64,000 bases of DNA from Lophium mytilinum (lineage: Eukaryota; Ascomycota; Dothideomycetes; Mytilinidiales; Mytilinidiaceae). Within the stretch, counting starts at the first letter, position 1. Each line of letters opens with the position of its first letter. Both the position numbers and the translations under genes were made by a program. Location of the stretch: contig MU004189.1 in NCBI GenBank assembly GCA_010093605.1, positions 379,834 to 443,833 of the forward strand, in the 5' to 3' direction. Below, in pieces: positions 12,044 through 24,648 of the stretch. The notes under the pieces are model-generated. The model was given only the letters and a program-made list of their open reading frames with translations. It was not told the origin of the DNA and searched no databases.

Positions 12044-13851
12044 GGCAGTGGCGGTTGTAGATGTGTATGTAGTGGTGAGGAGAGGGATGCAGACGGGCCT
12101 ATCGAATACTTAATAGTTTTGCTGGGGGTCCACTTCCAGGAATTTTACTATTTGCAGCACCGCGCTTAAGAGATCGCTGAAGAGGGTTCGATCGTCCCCA
12201 GGTCGCGTGTGTTGCGATTCGTCGGCTACTATCGTGTACAGCCACGAAGGACGGAGACCGATAAGTAAGGCTCGTCACTATTGCGTGCGATGGCGGAATA
12301 GCGGTTTGCAAGGCGTATGCGAAAGTTGGGAGAAGGTTGATATCTGGGGGTCGAAAATGGACAAACTGAAAGTCTTACGGCCGCGCACTTCTTAAGGACG
12401 CGGCTCTCTGCATAGGAAGCCATCCTGGATATACTGCAGGCCTAAATCCTAGTGATCCACTGCACTGTGTCGCTCCGCCGGTGGCCCAGCGGTCAGTCGT
12501 TCGGTTTCCCCAGTCGTGTGCGGGATCAGCCTTGTGGTCGCCTGGATGTCCCCATCCGCACTAAGCATCGTCACATTTAACTCAACACGAGCGCTAGGGA
12601 TTTTTTTGTGAGTTAGTTCCTGTGAGAGTCCTGGATATGGAGTCTGCGATTGGGTTCTTGTAAGTCTCGCAACTGTTGCGCGGATTTACCTTGGGAGGAT
12701 TTCCTGCCCCGTGCTGGACATCGCCCTGGCGCTCAGAGGTTGGGGGTACATGTCTTGCTCAATGGGAGCTGGTATGCGGAAAACCCTTGTCAAGCGTCGG
12801 CAGAGAAGGCATGATCTCCACAGTGCCTGCGTTCCATAGCTTCGAAGCTAGGAGACGGTGACGGCGTGGCTGTTGACGTTTGCAACGGCTGGCTGACGGC
12901 ACAACGGTTGAGCCCAAAACACACTATCGCCAGCGGGACGGATGCTTCGGACGCACCCTAATCCCGCATTGCAGATAGACAGGGGCGGGGGCGGGTCTGA
13001 AGCTGCCGTACGGCTGGCCTTACAGTATCAAGCGGTGGAGGAGAATGGCGACGGGGCCCAGGGGTAGCAAACTGGGAACGAGGGAGCGGAAACCTCGAGC
13101 TGCAATGCATCGGAATAGGTGTCTACAGACCCGAGCACGTGACCAAACTCGCATGAAACCCCAAACCGGGTATTCGGGCATTAGCAGGACTCAGCCAATC
13201 GTTCGCAGCCTTTCTTTGCACATGAATCAGGGAGGAGCCAGGCCACCAGGCTGGGAGCAGACGGTGTGCAAAACCGGCTCCACAGGATATGCGGGCTGGT
13301 TTGCGCTGCCAGCTATTCGAATTCCATCGCCCGTCAATGTATAAAGATAAATGCGAAGAAAGATGACCCCCTTTTGCTTAAAGCGGACAAATTAGCTTTC
13401 TCGCTGTCCTTATATGCCGGCTTAGTTGTCTGCCGGTTCCGGTCCTTGGTCCACAAGATCGACATCTTTCACGGTGGCGGGTGAGCATTAGCCTATTTGG
13501 TCGATCTAGTCTCGCCTGTTTAAGCCAATAGCTTTCCAGCTACGAGCTTGGTATATGTACCCTTGTATTGTTATGTTCTGGCTGTATTCTATTAAAGAAA
13601 TGATCATAAATTTTAGAAGAAAGTACTTACCCAGCTAGCGACTTGTTCCTAAGCTTTTGATTGGCAGCTTAGTATCTAGATAGTTGAATTGAGTTCGCTA
13701 CAAACCTGTGGATGCCTTGTCGCCTGAATCTCAATATTCCAGCATGCTCTCTGTGTTGATCACCAGGCTGAAGCTTTCTTGGTATTCAGCCTGCCATGTG
13801 CATAACTCCTCTGCCGATATTTGTGTTACTCACTTCTATCATCTTTACAAA
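12044..13851. other. 1.8 kb divergent intergenic region
   Basis: Separates the minus-strand SDR from the plus-strand HET gene, so it carries both promoters. The part just before the HET gene (about 13,500-13,850) is AT-rich. Small ORFs are present without recognisable domains. No repeat seen. Confidence 0.5.
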
Positions 13852-16094
13852 ATGGCCCTGTGCGCAACATGCAAAAACGTAGACTTCCGCACCGCCCTTA
13901 TCGCTTGCCTTCAATCATGTCGAGAGAGGCAAGAAGCTCATGGCGGGGACTATGACGACCCGCCCGCGTCCGACAATTCATGGAAGGCTAGGCACCACGA
14001 CGACATCTTCGCGATTGAAAAATCAAGCGAAAGTTGCAATCTTTGCAAACTCATATTCCAAGCCTTCGAGAATAGTGGAATCACCGACGCAGAAGTGGCA
14101 AGGGGGTTGCCGATCGTTTTGCGTGAGGTTGGGAACAAGATTGAAGTGTGTTATGATGCAGACGAAAAATTGATTCAGCTATGCGGGCTTGATGTCTGTA
14201 TGAATGAGGCTGATGGTGAGCATTACCTTTCTAGAAGCTTGGTGATGAAGCTGAATATTGGTCGATAGTTAGGAAACTTTTGTCCAGTGTTAAGGCAAAA
14301 GAGGATAGTTCGCCGGCGATTCTAAGAACGATGGAGAAGAATCCCGGCTCCGAGGCATCACTCGCAATCGCTTCTGGTTGGTTGAGAAACTGTCTGGAGA
14401 ATCATGACTCTTGCAAACCCCCCGCTGAGAACCAGAAGCCGCCGAAACGATTGATCAACGTCGGCACCGGAACCCAGACTCCGTTTCTGGAGGAGGCCTC
14501 CTGTAGTTCTGAGCACTTGAGATGGCTGTCTCTGAGCTACTGCTGGGGAGGAGAACCTTCAAAGAAGCTTACCGAGGACAACCTAGACAAGTTGAAGAAT
14601 GAAATCTCTTGGAACGAACTCGATCCGACGATCCAGGATGCTATCTTGGTTACCAGGGCTTTGGACATCCCATACATTTGGATTGATGCACTGTGCATTA
14701 TTCAAGACGAACATTCAAACGACTGGATTGAACAAGCCTCTAAAATGAACGAAATCTACGGAGGGTCAGTCGTGACTCTTGTCGCCGCCAGCTCAAAGTC
14801 AGTGAAGGATGGATTTCTGCACGATCGCGAGCTTCAATACATCCCCATCCTATGGCCCAGCAATATTGCTGGAGAGTCGACCGGTCAAAAACCTCAGGCA
14901 AAAGTGTTCATCTCGTCTTACTGGGACAAGAACGAGGACGAGCTCAACGGGCCCTGGAGTGAACGAGGATGGACGATGCAGGAAAATCTACTTTCCAGCC
15001 GGCTACTGCACTACACATCCTCTCAAATGGTATGGAAATGTAGCGAGCAACAGCGATTCGAACGAGGCGTAACAAAAAGCCTCCAAGCCGAGGTCGACGA
15101 ACTCCTGACGTACTCCGATGACATCGCTTTCGGATCTGGGTGGCTCTGGAAATTAGAGCCATTTATGAAATTCAAAAGGTTTCCAGACTACATTCCAAGC
15201 AGCTTGGAATATCCCCTGTTGTTAGAACCGGAAACTTTTCGACTGTGGTACGACCTCGTCGAGGAATATACTGAGAGGAGATTCAAATGCATCAAAGATC
15301 GTCTGGTGGCAATCTCAGGCCTTGCCAGGATAATCGGCAACACAATTCACTGCCATGACTATGTGGCTGGCCTGTGGAAACCAGACCTCATCAGAGGGCT
15401 TATGTGGTACACCAAAGGCGCAAAGCTGATCCCTCGACAATCTGCGGACAGCATACGAGCTGTCAATCTTACCTTTCCGTCTTGGAGCTGGGCTAGTGTT
15501 GGGTATGAGCGGGTGGAAAACAGCCAGAAGGAAAATAATCATTTCAAAGAGGTATCAGAAGTCAAGGATATACACATCGACCTTGTTGATCGACACGATC
15601 CCTTTGGGGGCGTGAAAAGCGGCAGCGTTACCCTCTATGGCCCGCTGAAGAAAGTACCAAGATTATACGATAAAGAATGGAGATCCCCGGAAGCATCAAT
15701 GTCAGCGTTTGCGCGGCATCTTTCCGAAACTGCCGAGAAAGAAAGCCCAGAAGGCGTTGACCACAGATTCTTTTCTCCGCCGGAAGGCCATTTCGCAGCA
15801 CTGCAGATGCTTAAGGGCATAGATTCGCTAGATTCGCTCGTGCTGGAAGCCACAGGCGAAGTCTCGAACGACATCACTATGTATCGCCGTGTCGGAGTCA
15901 TTACGCTCTGTTATTTTCCCGAGAACAGTGTGGCATCGCCAAATCTCATTGCTTACTTGGATGAGATGGATAATTCTCGTGCCGCGCGCCTTCGTTCCAG
16001 GGAAAAGGAGGGGGAGGGGCAGAAGGCTACTAACGAGGTAGTTATGGAGCTGAGGAGAGAGCCGTGGGAGGAAGAAACTGTAATTATCATCTGA
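13852..16094 (+). CDS. HET-domain (heterokaryon incompatibility) protein, 729 aa
   Basis: Start ATG at 13852 (MALCATCKNVDFRTAL). Exon 13852-14215 joins 14269-16094 through a 53 bp intron (GTGAGC ... CGATAG), which removes the stop codon reached if exon 1 is read through and restores frame: total 730 codons. The N-terminal ~120 residues contain Cys pairs (CATC, CNLCKLIF) typical of the segment preceding HET domains. The HET domain covers roughly residues 205-350 with LSLSYCWGG, IQDAILVTRALDIPYIWID, ALCIIQDEHSNDW and ASKMNEIYGGSVVTLVAAS. A long C-terminal half follows (WSERGWTMQENLLSSRLLHY, then FPSWSWASVGY). HET proteins trigger cell death upon non-self recognition in fungal fusions; no NACHT, WD or ankyrin repeats are attached, so the partner sensor is not visible here. 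No gene next to it looks like a cognate het partner. Confidence 0.92.
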
Positions 16095-17002
16095 AAAGGA
16101 GCTAGAATCCTCATAGTCGTTTCCTGTCTTAGTTGAATTTTCGGTTAGATTAGCCGTAGAAAAGCTTTCATACCTTACCGCGCCTCCTATGGCCGTAACT
16201 ATCATGGACCCAGCGTGTTACTTTCTAAATAGACTCTACACCATTCAGGAATGTTTACACACTGTTAACATCGTGTTGACAGCTCGTTGGAAGGGTTAAG
16301 CAGGCGCGTTGTGTCGTGCACTGCCTCTTAGAAAACGACAGGGTAAGACCTCTGTGCTTGCCAATGTTCTGGTTCGGTGTTAGCGCGGTGAGGTAGTAAT
16401 GTCTTTCGCGGGATCGCACGTCAGCGTATAGGAGGGGGTGTCTGCTGGCGGAAGTGAGCGCTGCTAGGGTGATGCTTCGAGTTTCAGAGAGAGCCCAGAA
16501 TAGAGACAATAGGAACGAAACTCAATGCCTGGGATAGAAAACCAACGAGCCGCTTAGTCTTGGCTCAGGATGCGCTCAGCTTCTTAACGGGCAATTTCCT
16601 TGCCTGGATGCACATTGGGATATCGTAGTTGCTGTTATACATACTCTCGGTGGTGGAGACTAAAAATATAAGCAAGGAGAATTGTGATACGCTTTTGAAG
16701 CACTTCGAAATAGATGTGCGGTTAAATACCGATGTGTGGCCCGAGCAATAGTGGGTCGTGACATTCTTCTCTGTGAAAGGTGAATAGCTCATACGTGGTT
16801 ACAGGGACTAAAAGAATAGCTAATTGAGACGTTAATCAGCACGGCAACGTGAAGTCATTCGCACGTGCTGTTGACAGCTTGCGTCTTATTATTGCTCAGA
16901 TTTGAACTGTCCTAAGCCTTCTATGCTGTGCTGCGGACGCTCAAAAATGCAGGCATAATCATCTCCGTTCAGTCGTGGGACAGGCTTCCTCTACTCGACG
17001 AC
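16095..17002. other. 0.9 kb convergent intergenic region
   Basis: Between the 3' ends of the HET gene (plus) and RPN6 (minus). Expected to hold only 3' UTRs and terminators. No recognisable coding or repeat signal. Confidence 0.5.
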
Positions 17003-18333
17003 CTACTCCAATAGCGAGGCCTGGTTGGTGTAGAGTACATCCACGACGCTGCTCAACTTCTCGATCGTGTCTAGGGCAGCGTCATAGCCTTGGTCCCGCT
17101 CCGCCTCGTCGTATACAATCAGACAGCCCGCACCCTGGTCCAACACACCGATGATGACTTTGTCCAAAATCATTTGAGAGAGCTTGCGCTCCACCTGCGT
17201 CGTGTCTAGCCCCACCATCTTGGCGACATGGTCTATTTCCACTCTGCTGAACGGTTCGATGACTTTGATGAGGTTCTGCTCCAACATGGCATCGTACAAA
17301 CGCCTCAAGTGGTTTGAGATGAACCTGTCGCCGCCAAGCTCGAATCGGTAGTCGGTCAGTGTTGTCTCGTACTCCTCCAGACTACGGTTGGTATGTGCCC
17401 TCGCAACCGCTTTCATAGCATCTAGATTCTTGCCGGCGTACTTGATCGCTTGTTTCGAGGTCATCAGGGACGTGACGTCGTCGCCAAGATTGAGCATGAT
17501 CTTGCACAGCAGCATGTACTGGAGAGCGGAGGTCGCCTTCTTGGGCTCGTCCTGGGAATGGTAGCCCTCCATAGCCTCGATGAAGTACGAAAACGCAGTG
17601 TTGAAGTCCTGGTCTTCGGCATGCAACATCCCGCTCTGCATGTCGAGCCCGGCTTGCAGTAGCGGAGGTGTGTACACGGATGCGGCCGACGTTCGCGCGG
17701 ATGTGAGAGCGGCTCGTCCTTTGGGGACGTTCCCTAGGGCGTGATAGACCTTAGACTCGAGGAGCTGGACTTCCACGAGCACGAGTTTGTCATCTAACCG
17801 CTTCAGCTCCTTGAGAAGACTGTTGATCAACGTGAGAGCCTCGTAATATGACTGCTTCTGCATGTACAACGACACAAGCCGAGTCTCTAGATTCTGCCGC
17901 AGGAAACCTCGCCGTTCCGAGACCGCCCATTCTATGCATGACTTTGTGACAGAGATCTGGATATCGGTGGTGTTCGGGAGGGTGTTGAAAAGGTCGAGCA
18001 TTTGCCGTACTACAAACAAACACGTTAGACAACATAGCTATACTACTCAGCACAGGGCTTCGTACCTAGCTTAGCGGTCTTCGCTTTAGCAAATGATGAC
18101 AGGACTGATCTCGTCTTGAGAACGAGCTCCGCCAGATCGTCGACCTTCTTCTGGTCCCGATAGACCTCTCCCAGGCCGACCAGCGCCGCCTCATAGTTCT
18201 TCAGCGCGGCATCGGTTGCTCCTGGATCTTTCGACAATATATCCTGGTAGATAGCTTCAGCCTTCGTGGGCGCCTTCTTCGCCAGGTCGTGCGCCTCTTC
18301 TATCCGCTTCGCATCGTCCGTGATAGGCGCCAT
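17003..18333 (-). CDS. RPN6: 26S proteasome regulatory lid subunit Rpn6 (PSMD11), 424 aa
   Basis: Two exons, 18066-18333 and 17003-18009, with a 56 bp intron (CTAG|GTACG ... TTTGTAG) that splits a Val codon; the sum is exactly 425 codons. The N-terminal half is helical-repeat (TPR-like solenoid), for example LVSLYMQKQSYYEALTLINS and a run of SKVYHALGNVPKGRAALTSA-type helices. The C-terminus is a PCI domain, with the winged-helix part LIKVIEPFSRVEIDHVAKMV and LDKVIIGVLDQGAGCLIVYD. Length and motifs match Rpn6 orthologues (about 420 aa). Rpn6 clamps the lid to the core particle and stabilises the 26S proteasome in cytosol and nucleus. Single-copy essential function expected. No oddities. Confidence 0.96.
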
Positions 18334-18860
18334 CGGGATAGCGGGAGTGAGTGTGTGATGGGTGAGGTTACTGAGAGCGGGGAAGCTTGGTGAGAATCGA
18401 CACGCGGGTTTTTAGTTGGGCTGAATGGGTAGTCGATGTTTATACGTAACAGGCGACACCTGAAGCTGGAGGTTCACGCTCGAACTAGCGGCTTGGCATC
18501 GGTACAACGTAATTCCGGCCTCACTTTAATGTCGCTTGTCACGTGTGCACAATATATTGGTTCGTGGGTTCAGGTAATTGTGGTTTATCGCTCTGTGACT
18601 CGCGCCACGACATTTGAAACATAGGACCTGCCGTATACACATACGAAGGCCAGCAGGGGCAAGCCCGAGAAGAATATCATACCCCAAGTCTCCACCCACC
18701 ATACCCTACACCAACAATATGAAACAAGTGGTCTATCTACAAGACAACTGTTCACGCTTTATTGAGATTCATATACGCCAGAAAACATCAATCATCCAGA
18801 TTTTTGGTATGCAGCTGCTCTCACTCCCCACTCCCCACCCTCACCCCCCCGCTGCCTCAT
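18334..18860. other. Intergenic 0.5 kb, RPN6 promoter side
   Basis: Upstream of RPN6 and downstream of the F-box gene. A CACGTG motif lies near 18540. I saw no exact match to the yeast proteasome element GGTGGCAAA. No coding signal. Confidence 0.45.
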
Positions 18861-20740
18861 CTAATCACTATCATCACTAGTCGGGGACTCTCTCGTCGGA
18901 GGCCTCGTCGTCCTCGAGAGCGAGAAATCCAGCACATCAGAGCGCGGCTCAATAAACTTGCGCAAACACCAGCCAACCTGGATGGCCATGGGCTTCTCCT
19001 TGCCCAGCGGGTCTACTGACTTGCCCTTGACGAAGATGATTTGGTTCTTGCTGTCTTCACGGTCGTACACCTTGTCGGACGAGCCAAAGGCGATGACGTT
19101 GAGTCTGGAGCTGCGGTCGTGGGTCTTCGCGTGCGCCGCGCTGCGCTCGAAGCCTTGCTGGGCCATGCCTCCCAGCAGATGCTCGTAGACTTTGAGCGGC
19201 AGCTTTGAGGACGAAGGGTTGTTGTTTGGCCAGGTGGTTATGTTAAGAGTCACGAGGTTACGGAGGGCACCCAGACATGTCTAATAGTCAAATTAGCATT
19301 TGTAATAATCCAGATTGAGACAATAGAAATTACCTCAAAGGCAAGGAACTGATCGCTGTTGTGCCGAATAACGCTCGTGTTTGGGAACGCGGCCGAGATC
19401 TGCTCTAGCAATGTGCAGTCGTTGCAAATTGACTGGAAGTCCGGGAAGGTGTAAATATGCTCATGCTCGATGTCGTCAACGGTGCTAGCATGCACATTCA
19501 GCTCCTTAAGAGTCTTTGCATGTCGAACAATGCCAGCAGCCGCAGGGAGTGCCTTGGCATAGGTGATATCGATGGTCAAGATCTTAATACCCGAGACGAG
19601 GCAGAGGAAACCATCCAGAGCATTCAATGCGTCGTTTTCGACGTTGTCATCGTGCTTGAATTCCAGCGTCTCCAGCTTCTCCGGTAGCTTCGTGCTCTTG
19701 GTGAGCTCCGCAAGCAGCGCATCAGCCCCAGGACACGCGAAAACACGTAGCGACTTGATATTGCGGAAGTTGATGAACTTGCAGTATGTCTCCGCTGCAT
19801 ATCGGAGGTTGATCTTCTGTAGCGTAATTTCCCTGAGGCCTATTGGCGTGCATTTCTCAAAGGGCTGCAAAGAGTTGAACATGGTGCTTGTGATCAGGCC
19901 CGGGCCAGTGCTGGAGTCGTTTAGTTCTCGATTGGTGAGGGCGGATTCGCTGTCATCGAAGCTCGCATGGAGAGTTATCTTTTCCACTTTGGGCGCCTTC
20001 TTCACCAGCATCTGACAGTATTCGAGCACGTCCCGGCTATCGGGATATAGCCCGAGTTTCTTGACATTCTGGAAAGTTTCGTCGAAGCTGGGGATCTTCT
20101 CTAGCTCGGTCAGAGGAACGGTCCTGTCCAAGGCAATGCCTTCCAGCCACTTCATACGCTTCTGCTTCTTGTACAGCAGTATCAAATTATCTCCAGAAAA
20201 TGGCGACCACGGATGCCAGGAGAACTTGTCCAGTATGTTCTCTGGTAGAAACTCTAAGATCATACGAATCGCAAAATGGGCCTGCTGGAGCTGGTTGCAC
20301 TTGTCCAGGACGTCGGCAAGGTATAGGTCCAGCTTCCGCACCCATGGTAGGCCGATATTCTTCGGGTTCAGGAAAGCGCTGAGCTTGGTGTCTGACGGGC
20401 TTCCGACATCGAGTGTCACCTCTTGATAGAGCTGGCGTACCGTGATCTCGTGGAGGTTTTTGCAGGTTAGGCAGAGGTTCTTGAGGTCTGTCGGGCGAAT
20501 AACCTGCACATATCGGAGTCAGCACTGACCTCAACATCAAAGCTGCTCGGCTTTCTTCTCCCAGGCGCGGGGAGAGCAATCCAGTAAAGGCAAGCCCACG
20601 ACGTCGCAGTCGCACGAAAGCGAGAGACATGCTGCGAGCCCAATGGAGCCAGAAGAGCTGTGCTACAATGGCATACTCACATGCTGCACAATCAACGTCT
20701 TGACGTCGACGGAGAGGTCCATGAACTTGGAGGGCGCCAT
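18861..20740 (-). CDS. F-box protein, putative SCF substrate adaptor, 549 aa
   Basis: Three exons: 20681-20740 (20 codons), 19334-20503 and 18861-19280, all phase 0. The spliced N-terminus MAPSKFMDLSVDVKTLIVQH + VIRPTDLKNLCLTCKNLHEI is an F-box-like helix pair (about residues 5-50) with the usual 'L..L..TCK.L' ending. The rest is leucine-rich with repeating 'L..L.L' strands (for example LREITLQKINLRYAAETYCK, KSLRVFACPGADALLAEL, LKELNVHAST), suggestive of an irregular leucine-rich-repeat or solenoid substrate-binding region, as in many fungal F-box proteins. The C-terminal ~40 residues are Ser/Thr/Asp-rich and likely disordered. Role inferred: docks substrates to Skp1-Cul1 ubiquitin ligase. 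The second intron (19281-19333, 53 bp) contains no stop in frame; retention would yield a shorter protein with a different tail. Confidence 0.8.
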
Positions 20741-22025
20741 GCTGAGCTGTGAGGGAGGGAGTGAGGCGACTGAGAGCTCGAGGCTAGCGGACAGAAAAGA
20801 GGTGTGCGAATGGTTGCACGACGATGAAAGCGAGCGTCTCTTAACAAGCTCAGCAAACGATAAGATGGGAGGTAAAATGGGTCACGACGGGTCAAAGACG
20901 CAATTTGAACGGAAGCAATTGCTGCCTTGTAAGGTTCTGAGCCACATCAAGGCTGCCGTGGAGGTTGAGGGCGGAGGTGTCGCGCTGATGGACAGAGCTG
21001 CTGAAGACGGCTGCCTTCGATCGTGTTCCAATCAGAAGTCTGCTCTCTCAGCCTCACCTTTTCGGACCCCAAAAACCGCCGCGACTAAGCAGCGGTCCGC
21101 GGTGCTAGTGGGACCGTAGTGGGGAGGTCAACGGCGGTGAAGGGATTGCTCGCTGCCATACCCCCTCGTTCGGGACGGGTGCGGAGGCATCTCCAAACAA
21201 TAGACGGCTACACAGATATTCTAGCTACAGAGCGACTCATCACGGCACTCAGGCTTCCCCTCAACTTCCAGATCCCAGCAGTCACATCGCATAGTGGAGT
21301 CAAGATGGCTGTCCGTGACATCCTTGGAGAGATGCAAGCGACGAGCTCCGAGGGTCCATGCGGAGTGGCACAGTCAGAGCAGTGGCACAGCCTCGCGATG
21401 TGGGGATTCGTGAACCATGAAAAGTGACCGGTGAGGCAGTACAAGCTGCAAGATAGCTTAGAGAGGGATCATAGCCAACACTTGAAGCCCTCATTACTTT
21501 TGAATATGATTCCAGTGCTAGACACGTGCGGACAGCTTGATCTATCACGTACATACAAACATCCCTCTTCGCGATACAACTTAATCTGGTGGTGAGGTGT
21601 GGAGATACTTGGAAGTGAGATTGCAGTGTTAGTTCCACCATGGAACCTTAGAAATCTGCCTCCGAACCCGCTACGATGCAGGACGCTAGATTATAAACCA
21701 TCGCGCAGACTTCAGCTGACACGATGAAGCTCCCTTGGACTGATCCATACTGGTAAAACGTCAAAGCAAATCTCACCACCACACTCACTCAAGCATCACG
21801 GCTAGGCAACGAGTGGCAAAAGTCAGAAGAGACCCACATGGTCAAGTCTGGGTATCAAGTATTTGTTCCTAGCAAGTAGCAGACACGCTATATCCTGCCG
21901 CAGTAATGTCCAGGCATAGCCAAAGATGAGCGCCCAGTCCGCCGGGCCAGTCCAAAAACCCCAGATCCAGACACCTCGCTATGCAGGTGCAAATACAAGA
22001 AATAGAGGCCCAACCGTTGTGATGC
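20741..22025. other. Intergenic 1.3 kb, no gene seen
   Basis: Promoter of the F-box gene at the left end, 3' flank of FCP1 at the right end. A plus-strand frame is open from 20643 for 158 codons but it is antisense to the F-box 5' region and has no family motif. No repeat recognised. Confidence 0.5.
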
Positions 22026-24648
22026 CTACTCGTCATCGTCCCGCTCCAGCTCTGCCAGCAGCTCAGCCTCTAGCTCTGCATCACCGTCCTCGTCGTCTTC
22101 TTCGCCACCAAGTCCGTTCTCCTGGCCCTCGTCTGGGCCAGTCGTATCTGGACTGGGAAGACCCGAAGACTTGTCCGCCGACACGACGTTCGTCAGGCTA
22201 GTCACCCGCTCGAGCACACGCTTCTTCTTCCGTTGGAGCTTCGACCCTGTGGAGCTGCTGACGCTCGCATCGCTATCATCCGCCTCGCTACCGTCCACTG
22301 ATCCGGTCCCGCGCTTTCTCTTCTTCTTGCTCCTCTTAGTCGAAGAAGTTTCTACGCTGTTTTCCGAGTTCACACTATCCGTTTCGGATCCCGTTCCTTC
22401 GTCCTCGTCCTCGTCCGATTCGTTCATGAAGTCCTGGAACTCGTCTCCCAGCGATTGCCATGTTTCGTCGGAAATGTCCACATTGACCGGGCTCTGTAAC
22501 TCGTCCTCATCCTCTTCACCAGTAATCGCGCCGTCTTCATCTTCGGCACTTAGCAACGGACCTTCCTCAAGATCATCGAAAGGAACGAGGTCGGGGGACC
22601 CACCGTGTGCTCCATGCTCGTCAGGGTCCATCGGGATGAGGTATGGCTGTTCGTCCGCCCGCTCCCACTTCGAGAAGCATTGCAATAGCCAGTCCGTGGT
22701 GACGATCTTGATTTGTGGATGACGTGACGCTTTCTTGACCTTTGTAGTCTTGCGGCTGGGATTTGCGACGACGTGTGTCGTCTGTTTGTTGAGATCAGTC
22801 GAGACCTGGGCGCCAAAGCTCTTGGCCCACAGCGCAATATCAGAGCTTCTCGATATGTTAGATCAAGTCCGTGATGGATTCGGCTAGGGACTTACTGTTG
22901 AACATCTATACCTAGGGGAACGATGCCGGAGAAAACAATCGAGACTCCTTGAAGCACGGCCTGCTTCATTCGTGGCATGATTGTCTTGACGTCTGGTACT
23001 ATTTCCAAGTCATCCGGAGCACGCTTCTTTGGACTCTTCTCGCCTCTAAGCTCGGCAATCCTTCCACCTTGATGCGCTGTCCGCTTCTTCCGATACTCGT
23101 CGAAGAATGCGCGGTGGACACGTCGAAGGCACGCCTCAATGTATATGAGCTCATCGTCATCGTCGTGGAGCAGGCTCTTGTGCTTGTGTTGTTCCGGCGA
23201 TGGAGCCTCGGCATTGTCTACAGCTTCTTCAGCTTCCGCGGTCTGCTCGGCTTGTTCGAGCGCGAGCTGTTTTTGCAGCAGTGGTCGTTCGGTCTGTTGG
23301 GAGATGATGACCTGCTCCTGCTCTTTGCTCTGTCGCTCTAAAAGGTCCGGGTTGTCACCTCCGCTCATGGTAAGTAGCTGCTTCTCCAAATCAGTTAGTA
23401 CGCCGTTTGATACTGGTGCCACAATGCTTTCAGGGGGTTTCGCGGCAATGGACACTACCTGGGCCTCTCCAGTCGACTCTTCCGCTTCATTTCCCACAGT
23501 CTGGGTCGACTCAACAACTGCGGTTGGCGCGGCGTCGGTGATGACCCCCACTTGCTTTGGAAGGAAGCTAGCGTTGATATCACCAGCGCCCAGGAAGAAG
23601 TTGTAGGCCCGCACTTTGACCAAGTTGTCACTCCATTGCCATATGTCGCCCCTGTCGTCGATCACAAGCACCATGTCCGTATTCACAGGAAATAGCCGGT
23701 GGAGGGTCTTGACTTGATCCGTCCCATTCTCATCACGGCTCAATATCCTGTCGCCAAAGTATACCCGGTCGGGATCGATGATCTTCGCAATGGCTTGGGC
23801 ATAGGCGCGTGTCGCCATGGTGTAGATGTGGAGCTCGTACATGGTGGAGACCTTGTCGAGAAATTCCTTGAGGCCGGGGCGGAGCTTGCAGTAGTACCAG
23901 TTTGCCGCGACGTTGGCTAATCTGTCATCCGCAAGCTGAAAGCTTCTAACTTCCTTGACTGCCTCGTAATTGGGATTGTTCGGGTCGTTCTGCCACTCGG
24001 CTATCGTCCGCTCGCAGGTTGTATGGATCACGGTCTGATCTAGATCCACAATCAACGAAAGCTTCTTGACACCCAACAGGCGGCGCTTTGCATCCTCCTC
24101 GGCTAGGAGGGCCTCCTTCTTGCTAACCAACAGAGACGTGTTGTCGTGCGTCATGTTGACGGTGGCTCGGTCAACATCGCGTCGGTCAGTCATGTAGTCC
24201 TCCCTATCAGAAAGCGGTCAGCAGGTCGTCGCGCAATGGGGTGGGTGCCTAGCCGTACTGCGTCATGTCCTTGCCGCAATCCGCACACATGCCGGCGAAC
24301 TGAGTCTCATGGGTGCATGGCTCATCGATCTCGACAAGCTTCGCTCTGCACAAGTGTTAGCTCAGACAGCGGGGGACTTAGTAGGGAGTCTGCGAACCCG
24401 GCGCGTTGAATGACAGTGCCATTCCGGATGAACCACTCGGCGAGCGTGCCCGCTTTTGACGACTCGAAGCTGGCACGGAACTTCTTCTTGACCTCCTTCT
24501 CATCGCCGTACTTGTCTCCCTCGGTTACAGTAGTCTCGTAGTAGTATGAGAACAGTGGCGCACCCCGTTGAATATCATCATGGGGCTTCTTGGCGAGCTC
24601 GACGACGGTGATGGGGTAATGGAGACCGGTGGGGGATTCGACCAACAT
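22026..24648 (-). CDS. FCP1: RNA polymerase II CTD phosphatase Fcp1, 822 aa
   Basis: Four exons: 24398-24648, 24259-24345, 22896-24203 and 22026-22848, total 823 codons. The FCPH catalytic domain starts around residue 155 and contains the haloacid-dehalogenase motif as DLDQTVIHTT (D166 nucleophile, D168), followed by YCKLRPGLKEFLDKVSTMYE, YTMATRAYAQAIAKIIDP, FGDRILSRDENG and the second acidic motif VIDDRGDIWQW. The N-terminal part has the zinc-like CTHETQFAGMCADCGKD motif. A BRCT domain covers about residues 530-640 (VFSGIVPLGID ... TTHVVANPSRKTTKVKKA ... IKIVTTDWLLQCF). The tail is very acidic (EEDDEDGDAELEAEL), matching the TFIIF/TFIIB-binding acidic tail of Fcp1 proteins. Function: dephosphorylates Ser2/Ser5 of the Pol II CTD to recycle polymerase in the nucleus. 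Confidence 0.96.

Noticed and set aside
12160-12240. Sequence with GGTTCGATC resembling a tRNA T-arm
   Set aside because: No acceptor stem, D-arm or anticodon arm could be built around it.
22171-22722. 183-codon plus-strand ORF
   Set aside because: Exact antisense of the acidic tail of FCP1; Ser-rich because it reads the complement of Asp/Glu codons.
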